A DNA stretch of 42,702 bases from Clostridia bacterium (GCA_017512805.1 JAFWES010000019.1:1-42702); one strand, 5' to 3'; positions 8,880 through 18,021 are shown, counted from the stretch's first letter. Notes: generated by a model from the sequence alone, not told the origin. Program-made: numbers and translations.

Positions 8880-10129
8880 TTTTCCTTCGCCCCTCCGTCC
8901 GGTTTCGCGCTGCGGTACTCTCCGGGGGTCATCCCCACGTTCTTCTTAAACAGATAGCTGAAATAGTGACTGTCGTTATATCCGACCTCAAAAGCGATCT
9001 CGCTGCTGCGCCGGTCCGTGCTGCGCAGCAGTTCCTTCGCCTTCTCCAGCCGCAGGCCGGTCAGATATTCGGTGAAGGTCTTTCCGCATTCCTGGGCAAA
9101 CACCGTGGAAAACCGGCTGTTGCTCATGCCCACCGCCGCCGCGGCATCCTGCAGCATCAGGCTCCCGTTCTGATAATGTTCCGCCAGATACAGCTTCGCC
9201 CGGGCCGTCATCACCGCGGCGCTTCGTTCCCCGTTCCCCTCGCTGAATTCCCTCACGCCCACGATGCGCGGAGCCTGCTCTGCCTGGTCCGTTAGCACGT
9301 GGCGGATATGTCTTGCGCTCTGCAGGCTGCGGTAAATCCGCTCCGGCCCTTCAACGATTTCCCCGATCCCGATGCGGATGCTGCCGCATCCGATCCGCTC
9401 CAGCTCTGTGGCGATGGACGCCCCGAAAGCGTATGCCCGTTCCTCCGCGTCCTCATCGTTGTCGCCCAGCACCAGAACCCTTCCCCCGGTCCTGCAGGGA
9501 GAAACGTGAACGATGCCGCCGCTGCCCTCCGCCAGTTCGGCCAGCTCCGCGTATCCGGTTTCCACAGGTTCAAATGCCGCGTCGATCACCGCGTATCTCG
9601 GGGCCGCGATGCTGACACCCATCGCCCGCATCTGCTCCACCACCGCCCGCGCGTCCCCGTCCCGCTGGTCCTCGCTGTACAGGCTGCCGAGCATCTTTTC
9701 CGTCACAAACCGCTGATCCGAGCCGCTCTTTCTGGATCCGCGCTCCCGCTGTTCCTTCCGGATGCTCTCGCTCACCCGGTCCAGCGCCTGCTTCAGCTCC
9801 TCCGCGGTGACGGGCTTGAGCATGTATTCCCGTACGCCCAGCTGAATGCCTTTCCTGGCATACTCAAACTCGTCATACCCGCTGAGGATGATGATCCCGA
9901 TCCACGGCATCTGGCTGCGAACCGCCGCGCACAGCGCCATCCCGTCCATAAAGGGCATGCGGATATCCGTCACCAGGATGTCCGGCTGCGTGTCCCGAAT
10001 CATGGGCAGCGCCATCTCCCCGTCCGGGGCCTCCCCTACCAGGACATATTCCGTTTCCTCCCATGGAAAAGATGTCCGGATCCCTTCCCGGATCACGATT
10101 TCGTCGTCCACCAGAAACACCTTTACCAC
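8876..10129 (-). CDS. YesN-type response regulator, AraC-family output
   Basis: DNA-binding response regulator of 417 residues. A receiver domain (about 1-120) shows acidic residues DD at 8-9, phosphorylatable Asp55 in DILVTDIRMP and Lys in LKPV. A variable middle region is followed by an AraC-type double helix-turn-helix at about 310-405 (GMSNSRFSTVF... and IAFEVGYNDSHYFSYLFKK). The start is GTG at 10129 with a purine-rich GGGAGG site just upstream; an ATG alternative is not near. It is the first gene of the sensing operon and should activate the ytfQ-type transporter genes, and possibly itself, when phosphorylated by the LytS-like kinase. Confidence 0.9.
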   Translation of the reverse strand: MVKVFLVDDEIVIREGIRTSFPWEETEYVLVGEAPDGEMALPMIRDTQPDILVTDIRMPFMDGMALCAAVRSQMPWIGIIILSGYDEFEYARKGIQLGVREYMLKPVTAEELKQALDRVSESIRKEQRERGSRKSGSDQRFVTEKMLGSLYSEDQRDGDARAVVEQMRAMGVSIAAPRYAVIDAAFEPVETGYAELAELAEGSGGIVHVSPCRTGGRVLVLGDNDEDAEERAYAFGASIATELERIGCGSIRIGIGEIVEGPERIYRSLQSARHIRHVLTDQAEQAPRIVGVREFSEGNGERSAAVMTARAKLYLAEHYQNGSLMLQDAAAAVGMSNSRFSTVFAQECGKTFTEYLTGLRLEKAKELLRSTDRRSSEIAFEVGYNDSHYFSYLFKKNVGMTPGEYRSAKPDGGAKEK

Positions 10130-10240
10130 AGTCTCCCCTCCCTGCCTGCAAAAGGATGATGGTTATCCCCGTTTCTCCTTTTTTGTTCGCCGCCTCTCCG
10201 CTTCAGCGCGGTTCGCGATGCCTTCCGCCATTGTGCCGGA

Positions 10241-10269
10241 ATTATAGCATAATTGCGCCGTTTTTTCCA
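10241..10269 (-). promoter_or_regulatory. Promoter for the three-component sensor operon
   Basis: On the minus strand a perfect TATAAT (10246-10241) is preceded by TGC, an extended -10, and at 17 bases by TGGAAA (10269-10264), a weak -35. It lies about 110 bases before the response-regulator start. The 10130-10571 interval otherwise holds only the opposing promoter at 10485-10513. Confidence 0.55.
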
Positions 10270-10484
10270 CAGGGAGGGCAGATACCAGAGCTGTTCTATT
10301 CAGTTCCTTCTCCGATGTCTTCCGTATGTTTATTCAGATGAATGCACGAAGCGCCGTTCCCCGTCGTTTGCTGTGGAGACTGCCCGGCAGCCAGCAGATG
10401 CGATGGAGCGGACTTTTGACATCCATAGGCCGTCTATTTCGCAAAGATTGAGAAACATGACCTGCTATTTTGCCGGAAACAGGG

Positions 10485-10513
10485 TTTATATTCCGGTCCT
10501 GTCATGCTACAAT
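10485..10513 (+). promoter_or_regulatory. Promoter for the ABC-2 exporter pair
   Basis: TTTATA (10485-10490), a 17-base spacer and TACAAT (10508-10513) precede the ATPase gene by about 60 bases. The -10 is good and the -35 is modest. Confidence 0.45.
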
Positions 10514-10571
10514 GACCGCGGTGCCGGGCGGAAGGCCCGGCGGAAAACGCGAAAGGACGGTCCTTCAAAGG

Positions 10572-11321
10572 ATGATAGATCTGCAGCATGTAACGAAGAC
10601 GTATGCAAAAAACGGGAAGAAGGCGGTGGATGATCTGACGCTGACCGTGGAAGGCGGTGAGCTTTTTGGCTTCATCGGCCCCAACGGCGCCGGAAAGACC
10701 ACCACCATCAAGCTGATGACCGGCATCCTGAAGGCCGACGCGGGCAGCGTGACCATGGCCGGCCATCGGATCGACCAGGACCGCATCGCCGCCCAGCGGC
10801 TGATCGGCTTTGTGCCCGACGGAAACGATCTGTACGACCGGCTGACCGGGATGGAGTATCTGAACTTCATGGCGGATATCTATCAGGTGGACGCCGCGCG
10901 GCGCAAGGCGCATATCGAGAAATATCTGGATTTATTTGACCTGGAGGAGGCCATCGGCAACCAGGTGCGCAGCTATTCCAAGGGAATGAAGCAGAAGCTG
11001 GTGGTCATCGGCGCGCTGATTCACAACCCGCCTGTGTGGATTCTGGATGAACCGCTGGGCGGGCTGGATCCCCGGGCGGCCCACCTGCTGAAGGAAGAGA
11101 TGATCCGCCACTGCCGGGAAGGGAATACCGTGTTCTTTTCAACCCATGTGCTGGAGGTGGCGGAAAAGCTGTGCACCCGGATCGGCGTCATCGATCACGG
11201 CAGCCTGAAGGCCCAGGGCACCCTGGAGGAGCTGCGCAGCGGAGAGAAGGGCGCCAGCTTGGAACAGCTGTTCCTGGAGCTGACCGAAGACCCGGAGGAT
11301 AACGGAGGAGAAGGGAAATGA
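10572..11321 (+). CDS. ABC-2 type transporter ATP-binding protein
   Basis: Single-domain ABC ATPase, 249 residues, of the class that drives ABC-2 permeases for drugs, lipids or peptides. Walker A GPNGAGKTT, signature YSKGMKQKL, Walker B WILDEPLGGLDP and the switch histidine in FFSTHVLEVAE are all intact. The ATG at 10572 begins MIDLQHV, the expected domain start; upstream in-frame codons would add a low-complexity leader with no clear ribosome site, although the GAAAGGA before 10572 is rather far (15 bases). The stop overlaps the permease start by 4 bases. Substrate and direction are unknown; export is the usual role of this class. Confidence 0.9.
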   Translation: MIDLQHVTKTYAKNGKKAVDDLTLTVEGGELFGFIGPNGAGKTTTIKLMTGILKADAGSVTMAGHRIDQDRIAAQRLIGFVPDGNDLYDRLTGMEYLNFMADIYQVDAARRKAHIEKYLDLFDLEEAIGNQVRSYSKGMKQKLVVIGALIHNPPVWILDEPLGGLDPRAAHLLKEEMIRHCREGNTVFFSTHVLEVAEKLCTRIGVIDHGSLKAQGTLEELRSGEKGASLEQLFLELTEDPEDNGGEGK

Positions 11322-12985
11322 CGGGATTTCTGGCATTGCTGAAACTGCAGCTGCTGTCCCGGTTCGCGGATCTGAAGCCCCGTAACTTCATTCGGCGCCT
11401 GCAGGAGAAAAAAGGCCGGACCATCGGAAAAACGCTGCTGTATGTTTTTCTGGTGCTGTATCTGGGCGGTATGCTCTTTTATCTGGAAAACAAGATGCTG
11501 GATGTGCTGATCCAGCTTCGGATGCCCGATCTGATCGTCAGTCTGGCGATCCTGGTCAGCATGGTGGGTACGCTGATCATGAGCTTTTTCTTTGTGATGA
11601 GCAGCCTGTATCTGAACCGGGACGGCGTATTCATGGCCAGCCTGCCCCTGCGGCAGAGAACGGTCCTGGGCGCGCGGCTCTGTCAGATCTGGATCAGCGA
11701 AACGGGCATCGCCGCGCTGCTGCTGTGGCCCGTCTGTATCCTGTACGGGGTGCGCACCGGGCAAAACGCCCTGTTTTATCTGCGGCTGATCCCGGTATGG
11801 CTGGGCGTCTCCGTCCTGCCGATCTGCATGATCGCCCTGATTTCCAGCCTGCTGATCCGTGTGACGGCCCTTTGGAAGCATCGGGAGATGGCGGCGACCG
11901 TCGGCGGCATCGTGTTTATTGTCGCCTACATGCTCCTGGCGATGAACATCGGCAGCATGACCGGCGACAGCGCCAGCGGCGGAGATGCCTTCGTACAGTT
12001 TGTGACAAGCAACCGGCAGCGGATTTCGATGCTGACGCATTCTTTTCCTCCGGCCGGATGGGCCGCGGGGGGGCTTCTGGGCAACCTGGGAGAGCTGGGG
12101 CTGTTTGTGCTGGTGAATCTTCTCGCCGCCGCGCTGACCTTCTGGCTGCTGGGCCTGAACTACCGGAAGCTGTCTCTGCTGCAGGCCGAGACACCGGCCG
12201 CTGCAGGTAAAAGAGTAAAGGGCGAGACCGCCTATCGCCAGAGGAGCGTGTTTGCGGCCTGCGCCTGGCGCGAACTGAAAACCATTCTGCGGGTACCGGC
12301 CTATGCCACCAATATCCTCCCCATTGCCTTTATGCCCCTCCTCATGGTGATTATGATGAGCATCATCGCCGGGAACGCGATGAATCAGGAGGCGGGGGAA
12401 ACGCTGCAGATGGTGTTTGACCAGCTGAATCCGGCAATCCCCATGGCCATCATGGCCGCGGTTCTGTCCTACATGGCAGGAATGAACCCCGCCATGGCGA
12501 CGGCGGTGTCCCGTGAGGGTAAAGGCCACGATTTTCTGGTGGGGCTGCCGATCCGTGGAAGAACCCTGATCTGGGCCAAGCTGGCGGTGGGATTCGGGAT
12601 GACCCTGCTGGGTGTGGCCTGCGCGGCCGTTGCGCTGTGCGTGCTCTTTCCGGGACAATGGATGCAGACGGTTCTGGCCTTCCTGCTGTGCGCGGTCTTC
12701 TCCTATGTGGGCGCCGTCATCTCGCTGGCCAAGGATGTGAGGCGGCCCCGGCTGGACTGGGTCACCGAACAGGAGGCTGTGAAGCAGAATTTCGGCCTCC
12801 TGACCTCCATGCTGATTACCTGGGGCATTCTGCTCAGCCTGGGGGTGCTGACGTTCTTCCTGATTCACTGGGGGATGGGAATGTTCGCGGTCTTCGCGAT
12901 TCTCTTCGCGGCGCTTTGCATGATCGCGCTGCTGACCACCTGGATCCTGCGGAAAGTGGTGGATAAGTATTACTGCCAGGGATAG
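11318..12985 (+). CDS. ABC-2 type transporter permease
   Basis: Large membrane protein of 555 residues with about a dozen hydrophobic segments in two halves. These are separated by a cytoplasmic region near residues 285-320 (charged RVKGETAYRQRS then CAWRELKTILRVP). It resembles the long putative ABC exporter permeases found beside single ATPases in clostridia. The start overlaps the ATPase stop (ATGA), so the two are co-translated and form one exporter. No accessory binding protein or regulator is adjacent, and nothing in the sequence identifies the cargo. It is closed by a strong terminator at 13012-13055. Confidence 0.82.
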   Translation: MTGFLALLKLQLLSRFADLKPRNFIRRLQEKKGRTIGKTLLYVFLVLYLGGMLFYLENKMLDVLIQLRMPDLIVSLAILVSMVGTLIMSFFFVMSSLYLNRDGVFMASLPLRQRTVLGARLCQIWISETGIAALLLWPVCILYGVRTGQNALFYLRLIPVWLGVSVLPICMIALISSLLIRVTALWKHREMAATVGGIVFIVAYMLLAMNIGSMTGDSASGGDAFVQFVTSNRQRISMLTHSFPPAGWAAGGLLGNLGELGLFVLVNLLAAALTFWLLGLNYRKLSLLQAETPAAAGKRVKGETAYRQRSVFAACAWRELKTILRVPAYATNILPIAFMPLLMVIMMSIIAGNAMNQEAGETLQMVFDQLNPAIPMAIMAAVLSYMAGMNPAMATAVSREGKGHDFLVGLPIRGRTLIWAKLAVGFGMTLLGVACAAVALCVLFPGQWMQTVLAFLLCAVFSYVGAVISLAKDVRRPRLDWVTEQEAVKQNFGLLTSMLITWGILLSLGVLTFFLIHWGMGMFAVFAILFAALCMIALLTTWILRKVVDKYYCQG

Positions 12986-13011
12986 GACCGAAGCGGATTG
13001 TCCGATACGAG

Positions 13012-13055
13012 CGCCGGAGAACGGCTCCCGAAACGGGAGCGTTCCCCGGCGTTTT
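13012..13055 (+). terminator. Rho-independent terminator of the ABC-2 exporter operon
   Basis: A long stem with one bulge and one mismatch (CGCCGG..GAAC..GCTCCCG pairing to CGGGAGC..GTTC..CCGGCG, AAA loop at 13031-13033) is followed by TTTT at 13052-13055. Confidence 0.8.
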
Positions 13056-13061
13056 CTGTGA

Positions 13062-13094
13062 TAAAAATCCCCGCAGCCCATACGGGATGCGGGG
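13062..13094 (-). terminator. Rho-independent terminator of the mgl operon
   Basis: On the minus strand CCCCGCA (13094-13088) pairs with TGCGGGG (13075-13069), followed by ATTTTTAT. It sits back to back with the plus-strand terminator, cleanly separating two convergent operons. Confidence 0.8.
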
Positions 13095-13144
13095 AGACGT
13101 GGATCGTGATGATCCGCCTGTCGGTTTTCCGTGTTCGGCAGCGA

Positions 13145-13378
13145 TCAGGCGGGCGGGGTTCCGGTGGCGATGCCGTAGATCAGCAGCAGGATGATCAGCG
13201 CAGAGACGGTCACAATGATCAGGTCCACCGTCCGCAGGGAGACATGATCCTTGATTTTATCGTACAGGTGATACCGCCGTGGCAGCCGCTGGCCGCCAAC
13301 GTCCCGTTCCGAACGGGCTTTGGCCTGATCCATCTCTTCGCGGGTTCTTCGGATGTCCCTTTCCTGAAGATCTGACAT
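13145..13378 (-). CDS. Small single-span membrane protein after mglC
   Basis: Predicted 77-residue protein: a charged, probably helical N-terminal half (residues 1-45, rich in Arg/Glu/Asp) followed by one hydrophobic span at about 51-71 and a short tail, so it is likely N-in membrane anchored. It begins six bases after the mglC stop and is the last gene before the mgl terminator, which supports a real gene co-expressed with the galactose importer. The ribosome site is weak (AAGAAG). I do not recognise a family. A role as an accessory subunit or stability factor of the importer is a guess from position only. Confidence 0.65.
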   Translation of the reverse strand: MSDLQERDIRRTREEMDQAKARSERDVGGQRLPRRYHLYDKIKDHVSLRTVDLIIVTVSALIILLLIYGIATGTPPA

Positions 13379-13384
13379 CGGGTA

Positions 13385-15055
13385 TTACTTCTTGACGATA
13401 TACTTGCGGACGTCGATGGACACGGCCAGGATGATAATCAGGCCGCGGATGATGTACTGGATGTAGGGGTTTACGCCCAGGAACTGGAGCGCGTAAACGA
13501 TGGCCTGCATGATCACCGCGCCGATGACCACCCCCTGAATGGTACCGACGCCGCCCGAGAAGCTGACGCCGCCCACGACCACGGCGCTGATGGCATCGGT
13601 CTCGTAGTTCAAGCCTGTGTTGGCGCCCACGGAGGTGATGCGGGCTGCTTCAAGGAAGGAGGCAATCCCGTACAGAACACCTGCCATCAGGTAAACGAGC
13701 ATGATGGTTTTGGCCACGTTCACACCGGAGACGGCGGCCGCTTCCGTGTTGCCGCCCACGGCGAACATGTTCTTTCCCAGGCGGGTCTTGTTCCAGATGA
13801 CCCAGACAATCAGCGCCAGAACGATGAAGTAGATGACCACCAGCGGCACCCGTACCTCGCCGATGTAGAAGGCGCCGGCCGCGATGTTCAGGAAGGTGGG
13901 ATCAAAGGTGGACAGCGCCTGCGCCGTGCCCGAAGGCTGGGATTCGATGTACAGGCAGTTGGCGCCGTAGGCGATCAGCTGGGTGCCCAGGGTGACGATG
14001 AAAGCGTGCAGATGCAGCTTGGCGACGCCGAAGCCGTTGATCATACAGAAGGCCACCGCCACGGCGATCGAGGCGAACAGCGGGATCAGAAGGCCAAAGC
14101 CGCCCAACGAGCTGACCATGGTGGGATACATGCGGCTGGCATAGGTGGTGCTCTGTACCAGGGAAGCTGTTACGGCGGCAGAGATGCCCAGCACCCGGCC
14201 AATCGAAAGATCCGTACCGGCCAGCACGATCAGCCCGGCGCATCCCAGGGCCAGAATGCCCTTCGTGGAGGCATTCTGCAGGATGTTCAGAATGTTTGTC
14301 ATGCTGAGGAAGTCAATCCGGATGATCGACACCGCGACCAGAATCAGCCCGAGGATGATGAACAGCGCATAATTCAGCAGGAAAGAAGTGATTTTTGCGG
14401 TCTTCGGGTTGGCGGCATGCGTCCGGGGCCGGGGTTTGATGTCCATGGCCTGGATCAGGAAGTACGCCAGGGCGGCAACGATCAGCACGATGCCGATGAA
14501 CTGCACCTGAACCGCGTTTGTCATGTGGCTGTCTTCCAGCAGCCTGGGAAGCCCCTGGCGGTACAGCGTCAACAGGGTCTCGTTGGAAGCAAGCTTTTCA
14601 GCGGCTTCCTCATCCACGCCCAGCTGCTGACGGATCATATCCGCCTTCATGGGGTCACTGCGGCTGTGATCCTTAATCAGGTCGTTCAGGTTTTCCTCGG
14701 TGACGGTTTCGTCCACGGTCTGAGCGTAGGCCAGGAACTTCTCCCGGTCCTTGGAATCGGCCAGCGCCTGCTCATAGGCGGCGCGCTGGTCGACCGCCTG
14801 GTCCACGGCGGCGGCGTCCTGGCCAAGACCTTTCAGGAAGTTCTTCATGTTGTCGGCGCCGATCTTGGCGACCGCTCCCAGCTCTGTCAGCTTGGAGGGA
14901 TCCTGAATATAGGTCATGGCGGCTTTTTTGTCACTGCCCATCATGGCAGCCGCGTTATCATAAATGGCTGTGCCCGTGACGCCGTATACGGCCAGGGCGA
15001 TGCCCACAGCCAGGACGACGAGCATGACAATGCTGACGATACGATTCTTCTTCAT
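13385..15055 (-). CDS. mglC: Galactose/methyl galactoside ABC permease with extra N-terminal domain
   Basis: Permease of the MglC/RbsC class, 556 residues, about 220 more than E. coli MglC. The additional N-terminal part has a membrane segment at about 8-28, an Asp/Glu/Lys-rich helical region at about 40-170 and another span near 185-205. The standard permease follows from about residue 230, with LAGTDLSIGRVLG and GGVSFSGGVGTIQG signatures. The ribosome site GAGGTG lies 7 bases before the ATG, and the gap to mglA is 14 bases. The extracytoplasmic extension might contact the binding protein, but no function can be read from it. Permease assignment is firm; galactose specificity follows from the MglB-like partner. 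Confidence 0.88.
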   Translation of the reverse strand: MKKNRIVSIVMLVVLAVGIALAVYGVTGTAIYDNAAAMMGSDKKAAMTYIQDPSKLTELGAVAKIGADNMKNFLKGLGQDAAAVDQAVDQRAAYEQALADSKDREKFLAYAQTVDETVTEENLNDLIKDHSRSDPMKADMIRQQLGVDEEAAEKLASNETLLTLYRQGLPRLLEDSHMTNAVQVQFIGIVLIVAALAYFLIQAMDIKPRPRTHAANPKTAKITSFLLNYALFIILGLILVAVSIIRIDFLSMTNILNILQNASTKGILALGCAGLIVLAGTDLSIGRVLGISAAVTASLVQSTTYASRMYPTMVSSLGGFGLLIPLFASIAVAVAFCMINGFGVAKLHLHAFIVTLGTQLIAYGANCLYIESQPSGTAQALSTFDPTFLNIAAGAFYIGEVRVPLVVIYFIVLALIVWVIWNKTRLGKNMFAVGGNTEAAAVSGVNVAKTIMLVYLMAGVLYGIASFLEAARITSVGANTGLNYETDAISAVVVGGVSFSGGVGTIQGVVIGAVIMQAIVYALQFLGVNPYIQYIIRGLIIILAVSIDVRKYIVKK

Positions 15056-15069
15056 CTGCTTTCACCTCA

Positions 15070-16623
15070 TTATACATACCTGGCGGCCAGCGCCATGATG
15101 GTTTCCTGCTCTCCGGGGATGCCTCCAAAGTCTTTCCCGCGTTCAACAATGCCGGCAAGCCGGCCGTTGCTCATGACCAGAATCCGGTCACAGATGCCCA
15201 GAAGCTCGGGCATTTCCGATGAGACCATCATGACGCCCTTGCCCTGCTCCGCCAGATTCAGAATCAGCTGATAGATCTCGTATTTCGCGCCGACATCAAT
15301 GCCGCGGGTGGGCTCGTCCAGCAGCAGCACATCCGGGTTGGTCAGCAGCCAGCGGCCGATAATAACCTTCTGCTGGTTGCCGCCGGAGAGGCTTTTGATC
15401 AGGGTTTTCTTGGAAGGGGTTTTGACCTTCATCGACTCGATGACCCAGTCGGTGTCCTTGTCCATCTTCTTTCCTTTGAGCAGGGGGGATCCGTAGCTGC
15501 CCACGTTGGCGATGATGGAGTTGAACAGAATCGTATTCTCGCCGAAGATACCGGTGGCCCGGCGCTCTTCCGTAATCAGGGCAAAACCATTTTTCCGGGC
15601 TTCGTCGGTGGTAACGTTGCGAATCGGCTTTCCGTTCATCGAAACCTCGCCGCCGCCCTGGGTGAAGTATCCGAAGAGACTGTTCAGCAGCTCGGTCCGG
15701 CGGGAACCGACCAGCCCGGCCACGCCCAGCACTTCACCCTTGTGCAGCTGGAAGGTGACATCATGGCAGGTAGGCTCATACATGCCGGAAAAGTTTTTCA
15801 CGTCCAGCAGGACATCGCCGACCTCATTGTGCTTGGGCGGGAACTGATTCGTCATTTCCCGGCCGACCATCAGGCGGATGATTTCCTCCTTGGTCAGGGA
15901 ATCGGCGGAACGGGTGGCGATCCACTGCCCGTCGCGCATGATGGTTACATCATCGGAAATCCGAAGGATTTCGTCCATCTTGTGGCTGATGTAGATGATT
16001 CCGACGCCTTCCGAGGTCAGCCGGGTCATGATGCGGAAAAGATGCTCCACTTCATCCTCGGTCAGCGAACTGGTCGGTTCATCCAGAACGAGAATCTTCG
16101 CGTTATAGGAGACAGCCTTGGCGATTTCCACCATCTGCCTCTTGGAGACGGAAAGACCTCCGATGATCTGACGGGGATCCACATCGATCTCCAGCCGCTC
16201 GAAAACGGCCTTGGTGTCAGCGTACATCTTTTTGGAGTCAACCGTGCCCAGACGGGTGGTGGGGAAGCGGCCCAGCCAGACGTTTTCCATTACGTTTCGG
16301 CGCAGCACCTGGTTCAGCTCCTGATGCACCATGGCCACGCCGTTGTCCAGCGCGTCGCGGGGGCTGGTGAAGGTTACGGGGACGCCGTTCATGGTCACCG
16401 TTCCGCTGTCGCGGGTATAGATGCCAAAAAGACATTTCATCAGGGTGGACTTTCCGGCGCCATTTTCTCCCATCAGGGCGTGCACCGTCCCGGCCCGCAG
16501 CTGCAGCTTTGCGTGATCCAGCGCTTTGACGCCGGGAAACTGCTTTTCGATATCCAGCATTTCCAGCAGGTATGGCGCCTGAGGACGGGTCTCCTGTCGT
16601 TCGGACATATTCAGAATCACCAC
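15070..16623 (-). CDS. mglA: Galactose ABC transporter ATP-binding protein
   Basis: Double-domain sugar ABC ATPase, 517 residues as drawn. Domain 1 has Walker A GENGAGKST and Walker B LVLDEPTSS. Domain 2 has the degenerate GLVGSRRTE, signature LSGGNQQKV and LLLDEPTRGID. The start is uncertain: GTG codons at 16623 and 16620 lie right after AGGAAGA, while the ATG at 16608 (MSERQ) is 15 bases from it; any choice changes only a few residues. It lies between the binding protein and permease in one operon. The 199-base gap behind mglB contains strong hairpins that may reduce its expression relative to mglB. Confidence 0.92.
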   Translation of the reverse strand: MVILNMSERQETRPQAPYLLEMLDIEKQFPGVKALDHAKLQLRAGTVHALMGENGAGKSTLMKCLFGIYTRDSGTVTMNGVPVTFTSPRDALDNGVAMVHQELNQVLRRNVMENVWLGRFPTTRLGTVDSKKMYADTKAVFERLEIDVDPRQIIGGLSVSKRQMVEIAKAVSYNAKILVLDEPTSSLTEDEVEHLFRIMTRLTSEGVGIIYISHKMDEILRISDDVTIMRDGQWIATRSADSLTKEEIIRLMVGREMTNQFPPKHNEVGDVLLDVKNFSGMYEPTCHDVTFQLHKGEVLGVAGLVGSRRTELLNSLFGYFTQGGGEVSMNGKPIRNVTTDEARKNGFALITEERRATGIFGENTILFNSIIANVGSYGSPLLKGKKMDKDTDWVIESMKVKTPSKKTLIKSLSGGNQQKVIIGRWLLTNPDVLLLDEPTRGIDVGAKYEIYQLILNLAEQGKGVMMVSSEMPELLGICDRILVMSNGRLAGIVERGKDFGGIPGEQETIMALAARYV

Positions 16624-16680
16624 TCTTCCTAATTTATAATTATTCTTTCTTTTGCTTCCTGGGAGGAAGTGAGATTTCCG

Positions 16681-16794
16681 AAAAGAATGATTCCCGCCGC
16701 CGGGCAGGAACAGGCTGAAAACCGGAAACCATTGTTTTCGGAAACCGTATCATTCTTTTCAAAACGGTTCCGGCGACCGAAGCCGCCGGAACCG
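16681..16794 (-). promoter_or_regulatory. Hairpins between mglB and mglA (3'-end stabiliser or partial terminator)
   Basis: Two nested signals occur. An 11-bp perfect stem CGGTTCCGGCG / CGCCGGAACCG (16765-16775 with 16784-16794) is followed on the minus strand by TTTT. An 11-bp inverted repeat AAAAGAATGAT / ATCATTCTTTT (16681-16691 with 16749-16759) lies just downstream. Together they could let most transcripts end after mglB, giving excess binding protein, the usual stoichiometry for such importers. Confidence 0.5.
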
Positions 16795-16822
16795 CGTCCT
16801 GATTCAGAACAGGTGAAAAGAA

Positions 16823-17869
16823 TTACTGAACGGAATCAGAGGTGATCTTCGCGTACGGAATGTACACAGAGCAGCCGTCTTCGTTCAGGGTGTACTTGTC
16901 TTCCAGCCCCGCATAGAAGGCGCCGTTGAGCAGATAATTCATCATGAAGCGGATGTTGGCTTCGCCCATGGCGTCACCGTCCTGCTTCACGGTCGCGGTC
17001 ATCTTGCCGGCCTTAATGGCTTCGATGGCGGCATCGGTCGCGTCCACACCGATAACGGTGATGGCGGGATCCCCTTCGTTGCCGGTGTTGTAGCCGGACT
17101 GGTTCAGAGCCGCGATGACGCCGATGGCCATATCATCGTTGTTGGCGAAGACCAGCTCGATTTCAGGATGGGACTGCCAGGTGGACAGCATGGCATCGTT
17201 GGCCTTGGTGGTGTCCCAGTCGGCGACGATGATGTCGGTCACCATCTCCAGCGGCACGCCCAGCTCCACGGCGGTCTCTTCGGAATACTGCGTACGGGCA
17301 ATGGCTTCGGGGTTGTTGGCAACGCCCTTGAACTCCACGAACTGCACCTTGCCGTCGCCATTCTTGTCGATGGCAGCGGAGTCAGCGGTCCACAGATCGG
17401 CCAGGATTTCGCCCTGCATGTCGCCGGCTTCGCGCGGCAGCGTGCCGACGAAGAAAGCGCCGGATTCCTTCACGACGGAATCATAGGTTTCTTCAGACGG
17501 GGGAATGTTGTAGAACAGGAAGGGGATCTTCGCTTCGGTCAGCTTGTCCACCAGGGTCTGACCGCCGGCGGGCTCCGCCAGGTTGATGATGACGAAATCG
17601 GGGTTCTTGCCGATGGCCTGGTCGCACTGTTCGACCTGTTTGGCCATGTCATCACCGGCGTCCTGCAGGTCCAGATTGATCTTCACGCCCAGTTCTTCGC
17701 CGATGGTTTCGGCCCACTTGAGCATACCCTGACGGACGGTGGATCCGTAGGTGTCGTCAAACTTCCAGACCAGGACGGTCACGTTGTACTCCGTCTTCGC
17801 TTCCGCGAAAACAGCAGTGCAGCTCAGCGCCATCAGCAGCGCCAGTACCAGGGCTACCAGTTTCTTCAT
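16823..17869 (-). CDS. mglB: Galactose/glucose-binding protein, MglB-like
   Basis: Sugar-binding protein of the MglB type, 348 residues. A signal peptide covers about residues 1-24 (cleavage after FAEA or near). The EF-hand-like calcium loop characteristic of MglB is present (DKNGDGKVQ), as are FANNDDMAIG and VIGVDATDAA, which match ligand-contact segments of the family. AAGGAGG lies 8 bases before the ATG. It heads the mgl operon behind its own promoter (18022-18050). The calcium loop makes galactose/glucose or methyl-galactoside the most likely ligand and distinguishes it from the YtfQ-like protein at 5279-6259. Confidence 0.92.
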   Translation of the reverse strand: MKKLVALVLALLMALSCTAVFAEAKTEYNVTVLVWKFDDTYGSTVRQGMLKWAETIGEELGVKINLDLQDAGDDMAKQVEQCDQAIGKNPDFVIINLAEPAGGQTLVDKLTEAKIPFLFYNIPPSEETYDSVVKESGAFFVGTLPREAGDMQGEILADLWTADSAAIDKNGDGKVQFVEFKGVANNPEAIARTQYSEETAVELGVPLEMVTDIIVADWDTTKANDAMLSTWQSHPEIELVFANNDDMAIGVIAALNQSGYNTGNEGDPAITVIGVDATDAAIEAIKAGKMTATVKQDGDAMGEANIRFMMNYLLNGAFYAGLEDKYTLNEDGCSVYIPYAKITSDSVQ

Positions 17870-18021
17870 AGGGGTTGCCTCCTTCTTTTATTTTCACGGC
17901 TCCGGAGAGCCCGTGAACTCCATGCAGCGGAGCAAGATACCTGTGACAGATGTGAACCTCATTTGCTTCCGGGACGGTTTGCGGAATATGCCTCGGATTC
18001 TGCCCTTTTCAGACAAACACT

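Noticed and set aside
11195-13081. 628-codon minus-strand open frame opposite the ABC-2 permease
   Set aside because: It is the complement of the permease and terminator; composition (Gln/His/Arg) is that of an antisense frame.
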